From the NCBI GenBank assembly GCA_022813625.1, contig JAKLMB010000051.1:62001-126000 (forward strand): a DNA stretch of 64,000 nucleotides, in the 5' to 3' direction. Source of the stretch: Aaosphaeria pasadenensis. Lineage: Eukaryota > Ascomycota > Dothideomycetes > Pleosporales. The notes beneath the pieces were generated by a model. It was not told the origin of the DNA. It was given only the letters and a program-made list of their open reading frames with translations, and did no database searches. Of the stretch, positions 36,301 to 48,329 are shown one piece after another. Each line of letters opens with the position of its first letter. Within the stretch, counting starts at the first letter, position 1. A program made the position numbers and the translations under genes.

Positions 36301-38511
36301 TTGGCAAATTGCGCAAGCTGATAAGCCGTTTATACTGAGGCTGGAATTACTGCGATTGTTGTAGCACGGTACCAAGATGCCTCGAGGTCCTCAATTATCC
36401 ATGACTGTAGCTTCTCATATTGCCACTCCTTCCCTTATCTCCCACCTTGATGTCAGGTCAATCATGGCAAGATTGTGGTTCCATAAAGGCCTCGGCGTGC
36501 TTTTCTTCTTCTAAAAGTCTGTTCATGGTAGCCTTAGTCTCTCATGTATGGTACATCAAAGTTATCTGCAGCGATTGCAAGATGAATGACCGAGCTCACT
36601 GTAGTGCCATCGGCTTCCCCGTGTAAACGTCATTCCAAAGACATCAAGTCCATTCCAGACCATGAAGTTCTTCGTAAAGTTCTTTCAATCATTTAGCGAC
36701 TATTCATCAATGGGTCGAAGTCTTCCCTGGGCGGGCATTTGGTACTCGGGGGTCCGTCTTGGTGTTCTCGTCTCGCACAATCTGGTTAGGCACAGAGAGT
36801 TGGAGGCTGGATAAACACCACAAGATCACGATGGCCGGCACGGCAACAGGGAGCATAGCGACGGTAACGATAATTTCTTTTCAAATGATGTAGAAAATAG
36901 CGCTCGATAAGGTGTGCCAGCAACAAAACCTGAACATACGCCGACTAGACAAAGTCAGCATGGCCTCGAGGGCTTTTAGACATGTACAACTTTGGAAACG
37001 GATGTTGATACAGCTGCGATTGGTGACATACTTGAATAAGCTGGGTTGAATGATCCAAATGAAAGAACTAGAGGTGGTAAAGATGAAGGTGTATTAAGCG
37101 ACGTCGACATCTCTGCGGTTTTGATGAGATTGGAAGTTTGGTGAAGTGCATGAGGAAGGGAGCAAACGTTTATGATGCCTGCGCTTTTTACTTTTACTTT
37201 TATGACGGTCCCCACCTTCATAATTATGTGGTGTATTCAATGCGTTGTTTGTGATAGTATGCCGATTCGACAAATTGCGTTGTAGACCCGAGTGGCTCTA
37301 ATCCCACGAAATCGACTTTTCCGGCCCTGAAGCAATATGGAAAGTAAGCTTCAGTCGTCGTAAAAGTCTCTGCGCAATTATATCGACTAGAATATCAGGT
37401 TGAAACGTGGCTCGGATCATCTGGGATGTTGCACTAATATCGGAATAAAATGCTAGATAGGGTGAATTAAGAGGCAGAAGATACAGTCTGGGTTTCCATC
37501 AACTGTCAGTTGTATATTCTGTCTCATTTTACCAGATCACCACCTGCCACTGCATCCATGATGAGTTTCTCAAGTTCGTCCGGTCAGATTGCAGTTGCGG
37601 GGACTCTGTTGAGTGAGCGCAATACTGTGCTAGTAGAACCCACATGGGGATGCAAGATGCATGGACAGTTGACAACCGAGTTTTGGCTGCAGTGTACAAT
37701 TCAGCGACCGCTTCAACTTTACTGACACAAGGACTGATCTTACAAGTTGTATATCTTGCTGCTATGCGCCCATTGATCTGTATAGCATTGCCGCTAGAAC
37801 CATGTCGACCAACAGCATTCGTTATTGCCAGGCCGTGTTCGGTGTTGCTGCGATCGCTTGACATGGACTTCGAGGATATCTTTGGCACAAGATACTGTGC
37901 TAGTTTTTTCTGAGGGCACGACGCTGCTGGCCATCTTCGAGCGCAGCAAGAGGTTCAAAGACGATAAGGGATCGAAGTGGTAACAGGCCGTGGTAGGGTT
38001 TTCAGGAGGGGAAACCGCTTCGAGACACCATAGGTGGACGCAGAGATTCGGGACCGTTTGGCTGCTTTAAGAGCCACCATTCAGATGCTGTTCCAACATA
38101 TAGGGGGCAGGCTCGGGAGGTGAACGGTGAGGGTAGATTATCACGTGGTGCTCCGTAGCCCAACGAATTGGTAAGTTGTAACCGGTCAACTCGGAAAGGC
38201 AAAGCGTTATATCAAGCGAACGCCTGGTGCGGTTTCATCCATGTACTGTATATAACACGATGGTAGATCTTATGCGAACCTCGGATTGCCCCACTTCAAG
38301 CCTCTGTGTTATGTCTCAGTGATCTCCAATCTCCATCACTCATCGCAGCATTTCCCTACAGCTTTATTTTGCATCTTAGATTCGTGTCGCCAACAAATTG
38401 CGCCCCCTTGCATACCATCTTGTCATGACTATACAGGACGATTGCTAGCGAGGATGATACTACTCAGCCTTGTCCCTCCCCGATCAGGCGAAAGTGCAGA
38501 CATCCAGCAAC
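36301..38511. other. Intergenic region without a supported gene
   Basis: About 2.2 kb. Frames at 36976-37221 and 37529-37888 (minus) and 37644-37913 (plus) are open but overlap one another and show no domain. The left end may hold more of the decayed TPR-like gene. Confidence 0.45.
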
Positions 38512-39961
38512 ATGAACAGTCTGGGCGCACAAGTGTTGGCTGGAAGGTTCGTTCGTGAGATGCCCGAAAAAGCGATGGATCTTCTTGCGAGATACTGCCG
38601 GGAGAACCAGGCGATGTATGATGAAATAAATACATATTTCCTGGGCACGAACTGGCCCCCGGAACAGGGAATCGTAAACACTACCAACGCATCAAAGGGT
38701 CTGAGTATAACGATAGAATCCCCGCGTCTGGATTCTTCATCCATTGAACCACAGTATCCCATCTCACCTCCGCGCCATAGACCGACACAACGCCAATACC
38801 CTTCTGCAATCTCGATTCCCTCCACACCCATAAGTCCGCCACACACAGCATCATCTGTGCGATCGCATTCTTCACGGGGCGAGGCCGCTCATGGAGAGTA
38901 CATCTTTCTTCTTAACCCTGGCGAGAGGGAGATTGAAGAGAGACCCGCACGTATGAGAAACGCCAATATCAATTCCAGTGTAATGCGCGAGGGACTTCAG
39001 TGTATTTCCAACCACACACCTCCTGATAAGACCCATGTTGATATACCACTCGGTTCAACACCCGAGACATATACATCGGTCCCGGTGTTGTACTGTACAG
39101 ATGTAATATGGCGTAGACTAACGAGCAATTCAACGCATAGAACCACATTCTATGTAGTATCAAAGCGTTGGCTGGACATTGATATTCTTCTCGGCCTCGA
39201 AGACTCTGGAGAAGGTACATCGGGTACGTACAGGTGCTCACCCATTATATATGTCGAAGTCCCTATACTAACTAGCCTTCTCTCCTTCAGAATACCCGCT
39301 ACCCGTTGCTCCACAGCCACAACGCCCACATGGTTACCATTTCAGGGACTACAGTATACCGGTTCATGCACCTACGCCTCCTACACAATCCTTCCAGCGT
39401 TCCACGATGTATGATGACTCGACCACTGCAACCCCAGTGCACGCTCAACCGCATCATCATCGCTTCGTCGAGCCTCTGGTAGAAAGACAACATAGATCTG
39501 GCACAGTCGTAGAAGACTACCGCCTCTCGCAGCACTCTCCAAGTGGGACTGTTCCTGATCGTCGAGCTTCACAGAGTGAATACTCACAACCCATGCATGC
39601 TCCAGCACCTACACCTCAAAGTCCTAGCGACAGCCAAGATGATTCGGTCCTAAGGGTCAGACTCCATTGCGACTGGGGAGCGACACCATTAAGCATGTGG
39701 CTCGACCTTCAACCATCACCCGAAGCCTTCTTCCACACTTTCAGCCAATGCGCACAGAGACGAGGGATCAGATTCGAGCGCGATAGGGTGATGATATACC
39801 TGAAACGGGACAAGAAAACTCCAGATGAAGAGGCTCATATTCTTCCACTTGGCGAAGATGAAATGGAAGCAGACTGGGAGACGATTGTAATAGGGCTGAA
39901 GGAAATGATAAAGGGAAAGTCGTCGAATATCTACGGGAAGGTCCAGGTTGGGGAAGGATGA
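38512..39961 (+). CDS. Unrecognised protein with compact, possibly ubiquitin-like C-terminus, 2 exons
   Basis: Exons 38512-39223 and 39291-39961 are joined by a 67-nt intron with a GTACGT donor and a consensus branch site (ACTAAC); total 460 residues. A second donor 9 nt upstream would also keep the frame. The N-terminus is helical (MNSLGAQVLAGRFVREMPEK). The middle is polar and Pro/Ser/His/Gln-rich, probably disordered. The last 90 residues look folded: VRLHCDWGATPLSMWLDL, a helix, DRVMIYLKRDKKTPDE, then LPLGEDEMEADWETIVIGL. That strand-helix-strand order recalls ubiquitin-like or PB1-like domains, but I do not identify a family. There is no signal or membrane segment. Function unknown. Confidence 0.65.
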
Positions 39962-40803
39962 AAGCTTGGAGCGCACGTGTTCGCAAAGATCGGCTCTTGT
40001 ACAACTGAGCTGTGTACGACGTCTAACCCTGGCTGTTGTTTGTTGGTGGGACGTATAAGACTAATGTCTCAATCGACTGAGACATTTGTCCTAAACCTAA
40101 AGTTGACTACTTCCATCGCAGATATGATCATCACTCCGGATGCACCTATACCGAACATGTAGCAAAAGCTCACGTGTATGTATAACCTTTATACAAACCG
40201 GATTCTGTACGTCATTTGACAGAAAACAGTTGAAAGCATGTGGTCAAACTTGGCCAAACCAGTTAACACATCCGACCAACATGAGGACCGTATACCACTT
40301 TAGCACTTCGGCGCAATGCCCCACGACGCGGTCAACCATGCAAGCCTCGGCTTAATTACCCCCCATCATCGACTTTCACGAGAATTCAACACCTAAAGCG
40401 TAAATCCACCTTCCCCAGGAGGCAGGGTTTCTCCACACTCCACGTAGATCCACCAAACGGTCCTTTTAACCGACCGAGCCCGCTCCACCAATCAGCATTC
40501 AGGAACCCCGATGGTATATACCCTTAAATGGAAATAGACCGATGCCCCTATGGAGTTTATTAACGATATGTGGAGACGTGTTGAATATACCGGAAGACGA
40601 GAGAAGGTCAATGTCCTTCCATCAATCGGAACCTGGTTTTGGTGGAGAAGTGTTTCCTGGGCGGGCATTTGGGTTAGATTGGAAAGGTCAGATGGGGAGT
40701 GGTATGTAGTGGAAGGAAACAATTTAAAACTTGAGGATGGACGGAATTCTGTTCGTTCTCGTCTTTCTAGACGTGACTGTCGTTTCGTTGTACGATATTC
40801 ATT
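39962..40803. other. Intergenic region upstream of GH5 gene
   Basis: About 840 bp, no gene seen. It presumably contains the promoter of the secreted glycosidase. Confidence 0.5.
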
Positions 40804-42076
40804 ATGCGTTTTTCACACGTCCTGAGCAGTCTGGCCATTGTGCCTGCGCTCGTGTCCGCATTCCCCAATGCGCCATTCAAAACCCAAGGGAAGAAGATCA
40901 TTGACTCTGTTGGCAGCAACATCACATATGCTGGCGTCAATTGGCCAGGTGCGGGAGAGGTGATGATTCCCGAGGGTCTGCAGTACCAATCTATTGCCTC
41001 AATCGTGTCGAAGATCAAATCGCTAAACATGAATGTCGTGCGCCTGACTTTCGCCATCGAAATGATCGACGACATCAAGGATCGAGGCGGCGACGTCACG
41101 ATCCAGAAGGCATTCAGCAAGGCTTTGGGCGCCGCAAAAGGCGAGACTGCGTATCAGAGCGTCATCAAGAATAACCCGCAGTTCAACGCTGCTACCACCA
41201 GACTGCAGGTCTACGATGCGATTGCAAGTGAGTTGAACAAACAGGGGATCTACGTTCATCTCGACAATCATATGAGTAGAGGAGCTTGGTGCTGTGGCGG
41301 AGGTGACGGCAACACGTGGTTTGGAGACCAGTACTTCAACATTGCGAACTGGAAGCGAGGACTGCAATATATGGCTGACTATGTATAACGCCCCGCCTCT
41401 CATAAGTTCCTTTACCACAGCTAATCCTCAATTACAGGGTAAGAAATGGCCAAACTTTGTCTCCATTGGCCTCCGCAACGAGTTCCGCAAGCCCGATAAC
41501 GCCGGCTCGTCCCTGCCCTACGACTGGTCAACATGGTACACACACAATGTCGACGCCGCCAACCTCGTCAACGCCGCAAACCCCAACATTCTCATCTTTC
41601 TGTCTGGCCTCGATTACGACACCAAGCTCTCTCCCATCGTCGACGGCTCCGACCTCGGCGGAGGCAAGAAGTTCCTCCTCACGGACTTCAAGTATGCGAA
41701 CAAATTGGTCCTCGAGCTTCACAACTACCAGAACTCGGCGACGGCGTGCGGGGATATCGAGGGCGGGCTGTGGAATCAGGGGTTCAGAGCGCATGGCGAG
41801 AAAGCGTTGAATAAGATGCCAGTCGTGCTGACCGAGTTCGGATTCAGCCAGGCGGACAACTCGTATAACGGTGTGTATGCGAGCTGCATCAGGAAACTGA
41901 TGCCGCAGTGGGAGGCCGGCTGGACGGTCTGGGTTCTGTCTGGTAGCTACTACATCAGGAGCGGAACTCAGGATTTTGAGGAGGTTTGGGGGTTGCTGAA
42001 TCACCAGTGGAGCGATTGGAGGAGTAAGCCTGCGATCGATGCTCTGAAGACTTTGATAGCGGCGAGCTTGGACTAG
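40804..42076 (+). CDS. Secreted glycoside hydrolase family 5 enzyme, 2 exons
   Basis: Exons 40804-41382 and 41438-42076 are joined by a 55-nt phase-0 intron and give 405 residues. Residues 1-19 form a signal peptide (cleavage after VSA). The fold markers of GH5 are in order: NMNVVRLTF, then HLDNHMSRGAWCCG, the acid/base Glu208 in GLRNEF, a substrate-lining ELHNY, and the nucleophile Glu326 in LTEFGF. The usual NEP triplet reads NEF. It lacks a carbohydrate-binding module. GH5 enzymes cut beta-linked glucans, mannans or related polymers; this subfamily is common in plant-associated fungi and its substrate cannot be told here. It most likely works outside the cell on plant or fungal wall polysaccharide. 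Confidence 0.9.
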
Positions 42077-42348
42077 ATAGCGCGGGAGGTATTTCTGGCG
42101 CTACAAGTACATAACATTAAGCATTCTATGTCATCTATGTATTACAGGTATCATGGTGTTTACATTTTCGTGAATTGTTTTGAAAGGAAAAGAGAAACAA
42201 GAAAAGAAGCAGAAGCTTCAACAAACTTCGTACAAGGTAAAGACCGCGTTAACAGGACCAAAGGGAAGAATAAAAGAAGGAGTAATAGCCACTAAACAAT
42301 CAAAGCAAAAACAGTCCGTCTTCTGTGATCTTATCAGTCTCGAGTATG

Positions 42349-44026
42349 TCACCCCATAAGATATCCTCGGGGTCGGAATCTAGCAGCAGGTGCAACGTCA
42401 TCACCAAAGGGGAAGCATGTTTCAGCAAGCGGCCTGTCCAGAGCCTATTACAATGTTAGTCTTCTGGAGTTTCGATAAAAGGATCAATGTATCAATCGCC
42501 GGAACTTACAGCAAGCGAAACTCCAAAGAGGGATTTGTCGGTTCCAGTGTTCCTGACGTCGAAGTTGAGTGAAGCGCCGAGATTGATGACAGCCTTGACG
42601 CCAGTAGTCTTCTGAGGCGCGTCTCCTTCGGCAGGGCAGACACCTTGTGGAGCTACCTAGATGTTAGCACGCTGGAAGGGGATGGTGGAATTGTGCACAC
42701 TTACAAACGACGGCAGATAACCTAGCGCTAACCGTAGGTACCTTCATGTTGATTCCAATTTCAAACCCTTTGCCTATTGAAAATGTTAGCAATCGTATCC
42801 CCATACGGTCTTAGTGCTTCAAAACTTACCAAGGGCCTCAGCTTTGAGGTTCACGCTGGGCTTAAGAAAGGCTGCGACGCCTCCGTTGATCGAACCCTCC
42901 ACAGCAACATCATCCACATCGACGGTGGGTTCCCACCCGGAGAACTCGTTCTCGTCAGGATTGAGCAGATCGACGTTGAGAATAGCCTCGTCGCTGAACT
43001 TAGCCGTAGCACCCATCGAGACAGCAGCGGAGACAGTAATCGAGGACAGTTCGGCCGCAAGAGCAACGGTGAGGAACGGGCCGAGGTCGAGGATGCCTGG
43101 AATCTTGAGGCCACTGATGGGAATGTCAAGTAGATCGATGGACTTTTCAAGGGCATCAGTGACACTGACACTGCCTATGAGCTTCATCTTCGCGACGGCA
43201 CTGACGCCCTTTGGAGATATCTTCATGCTCGCACCAGTCGGGATGCCGATTTTTTGTGAAATCTTGAACTCCATGTCAAATTGGCCCGCGGAACCGCATT
43301 CCAGACAGACCACTCGGGCCTCGACGTCGCCGACACTGAAAGCCACCGATCCATTCAAGCTGTGGTTGAAATCAATGGAAGTCGTCTTGTCAATGTCGCG
43401 GCGAGAGATAGCTTTCTTGGAGACGGGGTCCTGTGCTACGGAGCCAACAACGAAGTCGTAGCTGTGGGCGACTGCTTGCCAGTCACTCAGGCGGGCTGCC
43501 AGAACTGCTCGGTTTGCGACTTCGTCGTATTGCATTGTGGATACGACATACGGTAGACGACGGGTGTTGTTACCGCAGTCCCCAACACCTGCGATCATGA
43601 CGAAGCTGTTGTTTTCGGCGCCGTTCACCCAGTCCCAAGTCCTCTGGGCGTATGCAAATGTTTCATCGTCCTGGAAAGTCATGGAGATGCTCTCATTTCC
43701 GCATTGGATGTCTGTAAGCATGCCATCGAATCGTTCCATGTTCAAAATGCCCTCGGTGGAACCGCCCATGTAAACAGTCAAATTAGCAACACTTGACACT
43801 GTAATTCTGTTAGTGTGATGCTTCATGAAATGAAAGATTATTTTCACTCACCACCGTCATCGCCCCAAAGGAAAGTTTCAACAGATCTACGGTCCATGCC
43901 GGACTGTTGCTGTCGCTTGGCATGTCGGGCGCCATTGGGGCGAATGGGTTTCAATTCCCTTCCAAAGACTGGTGATGCTCCAAGCAGGAGCAAAGGAAGC
44001 GCAAAATGGGCGATGTTATTCAACAT
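42349..44026 (-). CDS. Secreted DUF7029/DUF7223-like protein, 5 exons
   Basis: Exons 44026-43852, 43798-42830, 42773-42705, 42652-42510 and 42444-42349 are joined by introns of 53, 56, 52 and 65 nt and give 483 residues. A signal peptide (about 1-22) is followed by a short basic segment. The next part resembles the DUF7029 domain, beta-rich with CGN, DCG and conserved W residues. After that comes a long beta-rich region with CLEC and repeated IPISGLKIPGILDLGP-type strands, as in DUF7223. The spliced C-terminus adds a cysteine pair (GVCPAEG, AETCFPF). Such proteins are widespread, secreted and uncharacterised in filamentous ascomycetes. I assign the family from memory of its general pattern, so it needs a profile search. 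Exon joins are well supported by frame and splice sites. Confidence 0.82.
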
Positions 44027-46249
44027 AGTGAAGAAAATAATGATTGACGATTAAAAAAAAAAGAGAGATATCGCAGGCTCGTTCAATGAAAGTAAACGGA
44101 CAGAGTGGTAATCGAATAGGGAATGGATACGTCGCGACGAATGCGCAACGAGTGAATGGACTGAATTAACTAAACGCAAGAAACGCGAAAGTGGATAGCC
44201 CCAAAAGCAGGCTGGATGAGTGTCGATTGTGTTGATCCGGAGTGGATTTTCATGGGGACAGCGATCCCCCATATATGAGTCCATTTCGCAATCTCCAAGG
44301 GAGGTTCGTCCCTCAATGGTTCAGTCGTTTGTGAACCTGGAGGATGTCGCATTCTTCGAAACTCCGCAGTCCCAAGGCATCCCATGGCAATTGTGTCATA
44401 GAATGAGCTGAAGCCCTCCCATTAGGTATCCATGGCTAGGCATGGTTGCTAGAACATTAGAGGACCTCTGGAAGGTACCTGGCGTCGCATCCGCCTCAGG
44501 TTCTCGCTTTCGCGCGCGTATTCGCCAGGTCGGTGGTGATTTCGGACTTTTTCGTATCTTCAAACCTGAAGCGAAGCTTGGCGTATCATGCAACGGCTTC
44601 AGGTAGACAACTCAAACCATTTAGGTACATTGCGAACAATGTTCGTTTCTAAGGAGATAGATACGGTCGGTATTGTTGTCCAATCTCTGGGGGAGATAGA
44701 TGCATTGAACGATGTAGATAGTCGAAGTCGATCGTTTCTTACTAATATTGTTATCTTTAATGCGCTAACCAGTCAGTCCTATCAGCCCAATTAAGATATG
44801 TATTGCGATAAAAAACAATCATTGACTTGGAAGAAAACAACACTGATGATTCACCTTGAGTATGGGATGTATTTGCAGGTGAAAGGGAAGAACGGCGAAA
44901 GATGGGTAGGTGAGGCTGAAGACAAACCCTTGAGTTTCAGGATGAGCCATCTCCATATTAGGCCGACGTGGGGGCTAATAACCTACAAGACTACTCCACA
45001 GTGAATGCTTAACCACTCTCGATATCCACTCTCTATGGGGCGCAAGTAATCATCTAACGAACAATTATTGGTCATTGTAGGTATCTTCACCTAGTAATTT
45101 CTTGAAAAGAACCTGTTATTCATGCGTTCTATAGTCTCCCTCCGATCGCCGAAAGATTGTCCGGTACGGCGTACGGAGGTAGCTGAGTTACGGATCTGGA
45201 GTCCCAAACGAGGCTTAGCAAATGGATAATTATCAGTGTAGTTTCTATTGCACGAACCAGTCCCCCAACGAGGGACGATGCGTATGGGCCGAGAATGGAA
45301 GGTCGTCTACCAGAAAATGGGATGCTTTGTTCGCACCATGGCCCCAAATGTCCACTCACAGTCCATCAAACGTTATGTACCTGAGGCTAAGTCAAAAACC
45401 TCGTGTCCGTTACCTTCTTACTCTGTCGAAATTCTGGAAGATCATCTATTACCTGATCATTTCGCTTTGATCATATGGTAAGAGTGATCGCGTTGTTCAT
45501 CATATAGCGATCACACTACATGCGCACGTTTAGCCGGCTTAAATCCATCCACAAGCCTCGTTGTATGCCCGCGCGCATTTCCTCTATGCCTGCCACTGTC
45601 CTCCGAAAACATGCCGAAATGTGTATTATACGAGGATTCCGCATTCGATGATCCGACCAAGACTCGCGAGTGTTCTAACACCTGCACGAGAACCCCGGTC
45701 TCCCCGGACTATGACAACCTGCCTGCAGCGGGACAATCCACAGAGATCTATCCAGTGGTCGTGGCAAACATTTAGATTTGCCGTCGATCCCCCGCCTCCA
45801 TATTTCCATCGATTTTCAATATTCCCCTGGTTGTAATTCGCAGGTATGAACTGACTCGGCATGCGAAAAGATGCAGATATGCATGCAGGTGTTTTTTACC
45901 CTTTCCTCTGGGTCGTCGGCTAAATCGAAAAGAAAGAGCATGTCAATTCCCAGCAACAAAAGCTACGGGGACCGAGATTGATAAGAGGCGCCCTTTTCGA
46001 CAATATATCCATATGTCCAAGAGCGGTAATGACGTCTTTTGGCCGTAAATCGGGAGGAGAAAGCCGTTAATTCGCCTTCGATGGGGATGGAGAGCCATGA
46101 TTTCTTGAAATAATCCTTGAGCAAAGTTGAAGTATAAAAAGTGCCATTGGAGTTGGATGAAAAGAATTATATCGTTCCAGATTTTCAACATCGCCTAGCT
46201 CTTCATTCATAGAACATATCATATCTTCAACTTATAATTCTTTTCCAAT
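44027..46249. other. Intergenic region, no gene seen
   Basis: About 2.2 kb. Short frames only. The left part should hold the promoter of the DUF7029-like gene and the right end that of the small secreted protein. Confidence 0.5.
46133..46140 (+). promoter_or_regulatory. TATA box of the small secreted protein gene
   Basis: TATAAAAA lies 110 bp upstream of the ATG at 46250, a plausible distance for a TATA-driven fungal gene with a leader of about 70-80 nt. Confidence 0.45.
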
Positions 46250-46643
46250 ATGAAGACCACCATCATCCTGACCCTCTTCACGACCATCGCGATCGCGAAT
46301 CCGCTAACCAAGCGCTGGGTCTGCGGCGGCGAGGTACACTCCCTCTCACAATCCATTCCCTTAATCATAATCTTGCAGAACTAACCTCCCATCTCTTGAC
46401 ATGAACAGCCGCCCTCATTTGCATGCCAGCCCAAGGAAGGCTGCAAGAGCGAGATGGCGTGGGCCGACTGCGCGACCAAGACGGGTCTCGAGGGCTGCGG
46501 CGATCCGCTGCCTGATCAGACGGTACCGGTTTCGCCTTGTCAGTCGTCTGCTTTTACGACTTGTGGTAAGTGAAACCGACGAATTCGAATTGAGGAAAGT
46601 GATGGCTGACGGATTGGATTGTGTAGAGCAACAGCATTGTTGA
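46250..46643 (+). CDS. Small secreted cysteine-rich protein (effector-like), 3 exons
   Basis: Exons 46250-46333, 46409-46565 and 46627-46643 are joined by introns of 75 and 61 nt and give 85 residues. Residues 1-16 form a signal peptide (MKTTIILTLFTTIAIA). A Lys-Arg pair at 21-22 could be a Kex2-type processing site. The mature part has eight cysteines, suggesting four disulfides, and the last is encoded by the 17-nt third exon just before the stop. All splice sites are canonical (GTACAC, GTAAGT donors). No family is recognised. Size, signal peptide and cysteine content fit a candidate effector or wall-active peptide. A TATA box lies 110 bp upstream. The gene is invisible to single-frame ORF searches because each exon is short. 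Confidence 0.72.
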
Positions 46644-47636
46644 AGTAGCAGGCTTGGACGATGAGTTGGGTTCGCATAAAGATAGTTGGTCGGAGATTGG
46701 ACAATTTATAATGAGAAATGCTGAAGGACATGAAGCGAACATGTCACTTTTTCAATGCCAAGTCGTTATGGATGGCTACCTATACATGTATGCGAATATA
46801 CATCGATCCTTCGTTGGACATCGTTTATCCTATGTATGTGATCAACCTTTTTAACTTGCATGCACTCTTCGCGTCAACGCAAAATGGCTCAATATAAATG
46901 TATTCTCTTGAAAGACCAAACCTCTGTTTCTCTCTTCTCCCGCGTCCCGCTCGTTCCTCTACCCTACCATCACCACAAGCGGCTGTTCGTCTTCCTATCC
47001 GAAAATTGGTTACGATGCGTATGGTGTGACCATCGGGATGCGCTATGTTCGGACGCGATGTATGGAATGCCACTCTTGCGTTCTAGGGTTGGCTTGAGTG
47101 GGGTCAAGGTGAGGCACATGGCATAAATGCTGCTACCTAGATCATGACATGCATGATTGTTTTAGCGGTGAAAAGCTTCGCACAATGCCATGAAGTTAAA
47201 TTTCGGTAGTGGTTTGGCCTGTAGAGGTGCGTGAAGTGAGGAGCACTGACATTTCCGTCCGTGTGCGAAGTTGACAATGCGGACAATCGACGAGTATCTA
47301 GCACATGATGTAGACAACTTATTAAACACAGAGATCCCTTTAGAATGCGATCGAACAGAAGACTGGTTTTGGAAATTGAATGCATTGATGAATAGCGTCA
47401 TGATGGTTTAAGCAGCATAAAGTGCCTGTGTAGTTACACTGATGGGCTCGTTCTCTGTAAAATCCGTCTCTGCAAGCGATGAAATGTACGGAGTAGACCG
47501 GCTACTCTCGTTCGAGTCTGTAGCAGCTCTTTATCATTCCAGCCAACGATTGATCAAGTTAGATCAAAGATGTAATGTTCCAAGTAATCGCAAAAAGCGA
47601 TTGTGTCAATATTCACCATGGCCATGTGCTGAATCT
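46644..47636. other. Intergenic region, no gene seen
   Basis: About 1 kb of short frames without motifs. It contains one TACGGAGTA copy at 47487-47495. Confidence 0.45.
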
Positions 47637-48077
47637 TTACATCTTCAAACGGGCATTCATCTCTACCAGCAAAACACCCATAGGCACCTCTCCAAAGTCC
47701 GATTTCTCTCGCCCACAATGTCTTCCCAAACATCCAATAGAAATGTCATCAACAATTCTCACGTGCGACATCGTGTCCAAAACCCAAGCAAAAGCCTGGC
47801 CTTCCGAATCCCTGAACAAAGAACCCATGTCCCAACCATCCCATCCTATGCTCACCCACATGCACACCGGCGGACGCAATACGACCTCACCTCACCTCGT
47901 CCCACAAACCAAACGTTTCACATCACGATGCACGCTCACTGTCACCGTTACTCCGGAGCACGTCAATTTCGGGAGCACGGCACACGTGCTCACGATAATC
48001 CTCCGCGTGGGTACACAACAGGGCATGATTCGGAACCTGTCAGGATGGGCGGGTTGTGCTACAAAGTGTTTCGTCAA
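47637..48077 (-). CDS. Possible unrecognised gene on the minus strand (partial model)
   Basis: Two minus-strand segments, 48077-47896 and 47811-47637, can be joined in frame by an 84-nt intron (GTGAGG donor, TTCAG acceptor). They read RIIVSTCAVLPKLTCSGVTVTVSVHRDVK and, after the splice, DSEGQAFAWVLDTM and SDFGEVPMGVLLVEMNARLKM. The first segment has no ATG at its upstream end; it may start at the internal ATG at 48023 or continue into an upstream exon beginning near 48330 (MNSISNISLRRRRG). A plus-strand frame of 218 residues (47575-48231) covers the same DNA. I favour the minus strand because its product alternates hydrophobic strands more regularly, but neither has a known domain. Confidence 0.25.
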
Positions 48078-48329
48078 ATGGGGCGGGTGTTTGCATGGAG
48101 AGAAGAAACAACCCGTATGTCGGTCTAAGTTAGCGGATATTGTTTTGTCCTACTCGGAAGAAACTCTCAAACTGCACTATTCCCCTTGGCAATCAGATCC
48201 AAGTGTGAGGATTAGGCAGGGCGAGATATAGGTTCAGCTCAATACTACCCTAACTTCGAACACGAAGGAAGATAAGCACCCTCCCGACGACCCCCTTCTT
48301 CGGCGAAGGCTGATGTTTGAGATAGAATT

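Noticed and set aside
37529..37913. Overlapping 119- and 89-codon frames on opposite strands
   Set aside because: Neither has a recognisable domain or plausible splice partners; both look like chance open frames.
41528..42004. 158-codon frame antisense to the GH5 gene
   Set aside because: Mirror of codon bias in exon 2 of GH5; no motif, and the sense product has both catalytic Glu residues.
42814..43461. 215-codon plus-strand frame opposite the DUF7029-like gene
   Set aside because: The minus strand explains this DNA with five properly spliced exons; the plus frame is Ser/Thr-rich shadow sequence.
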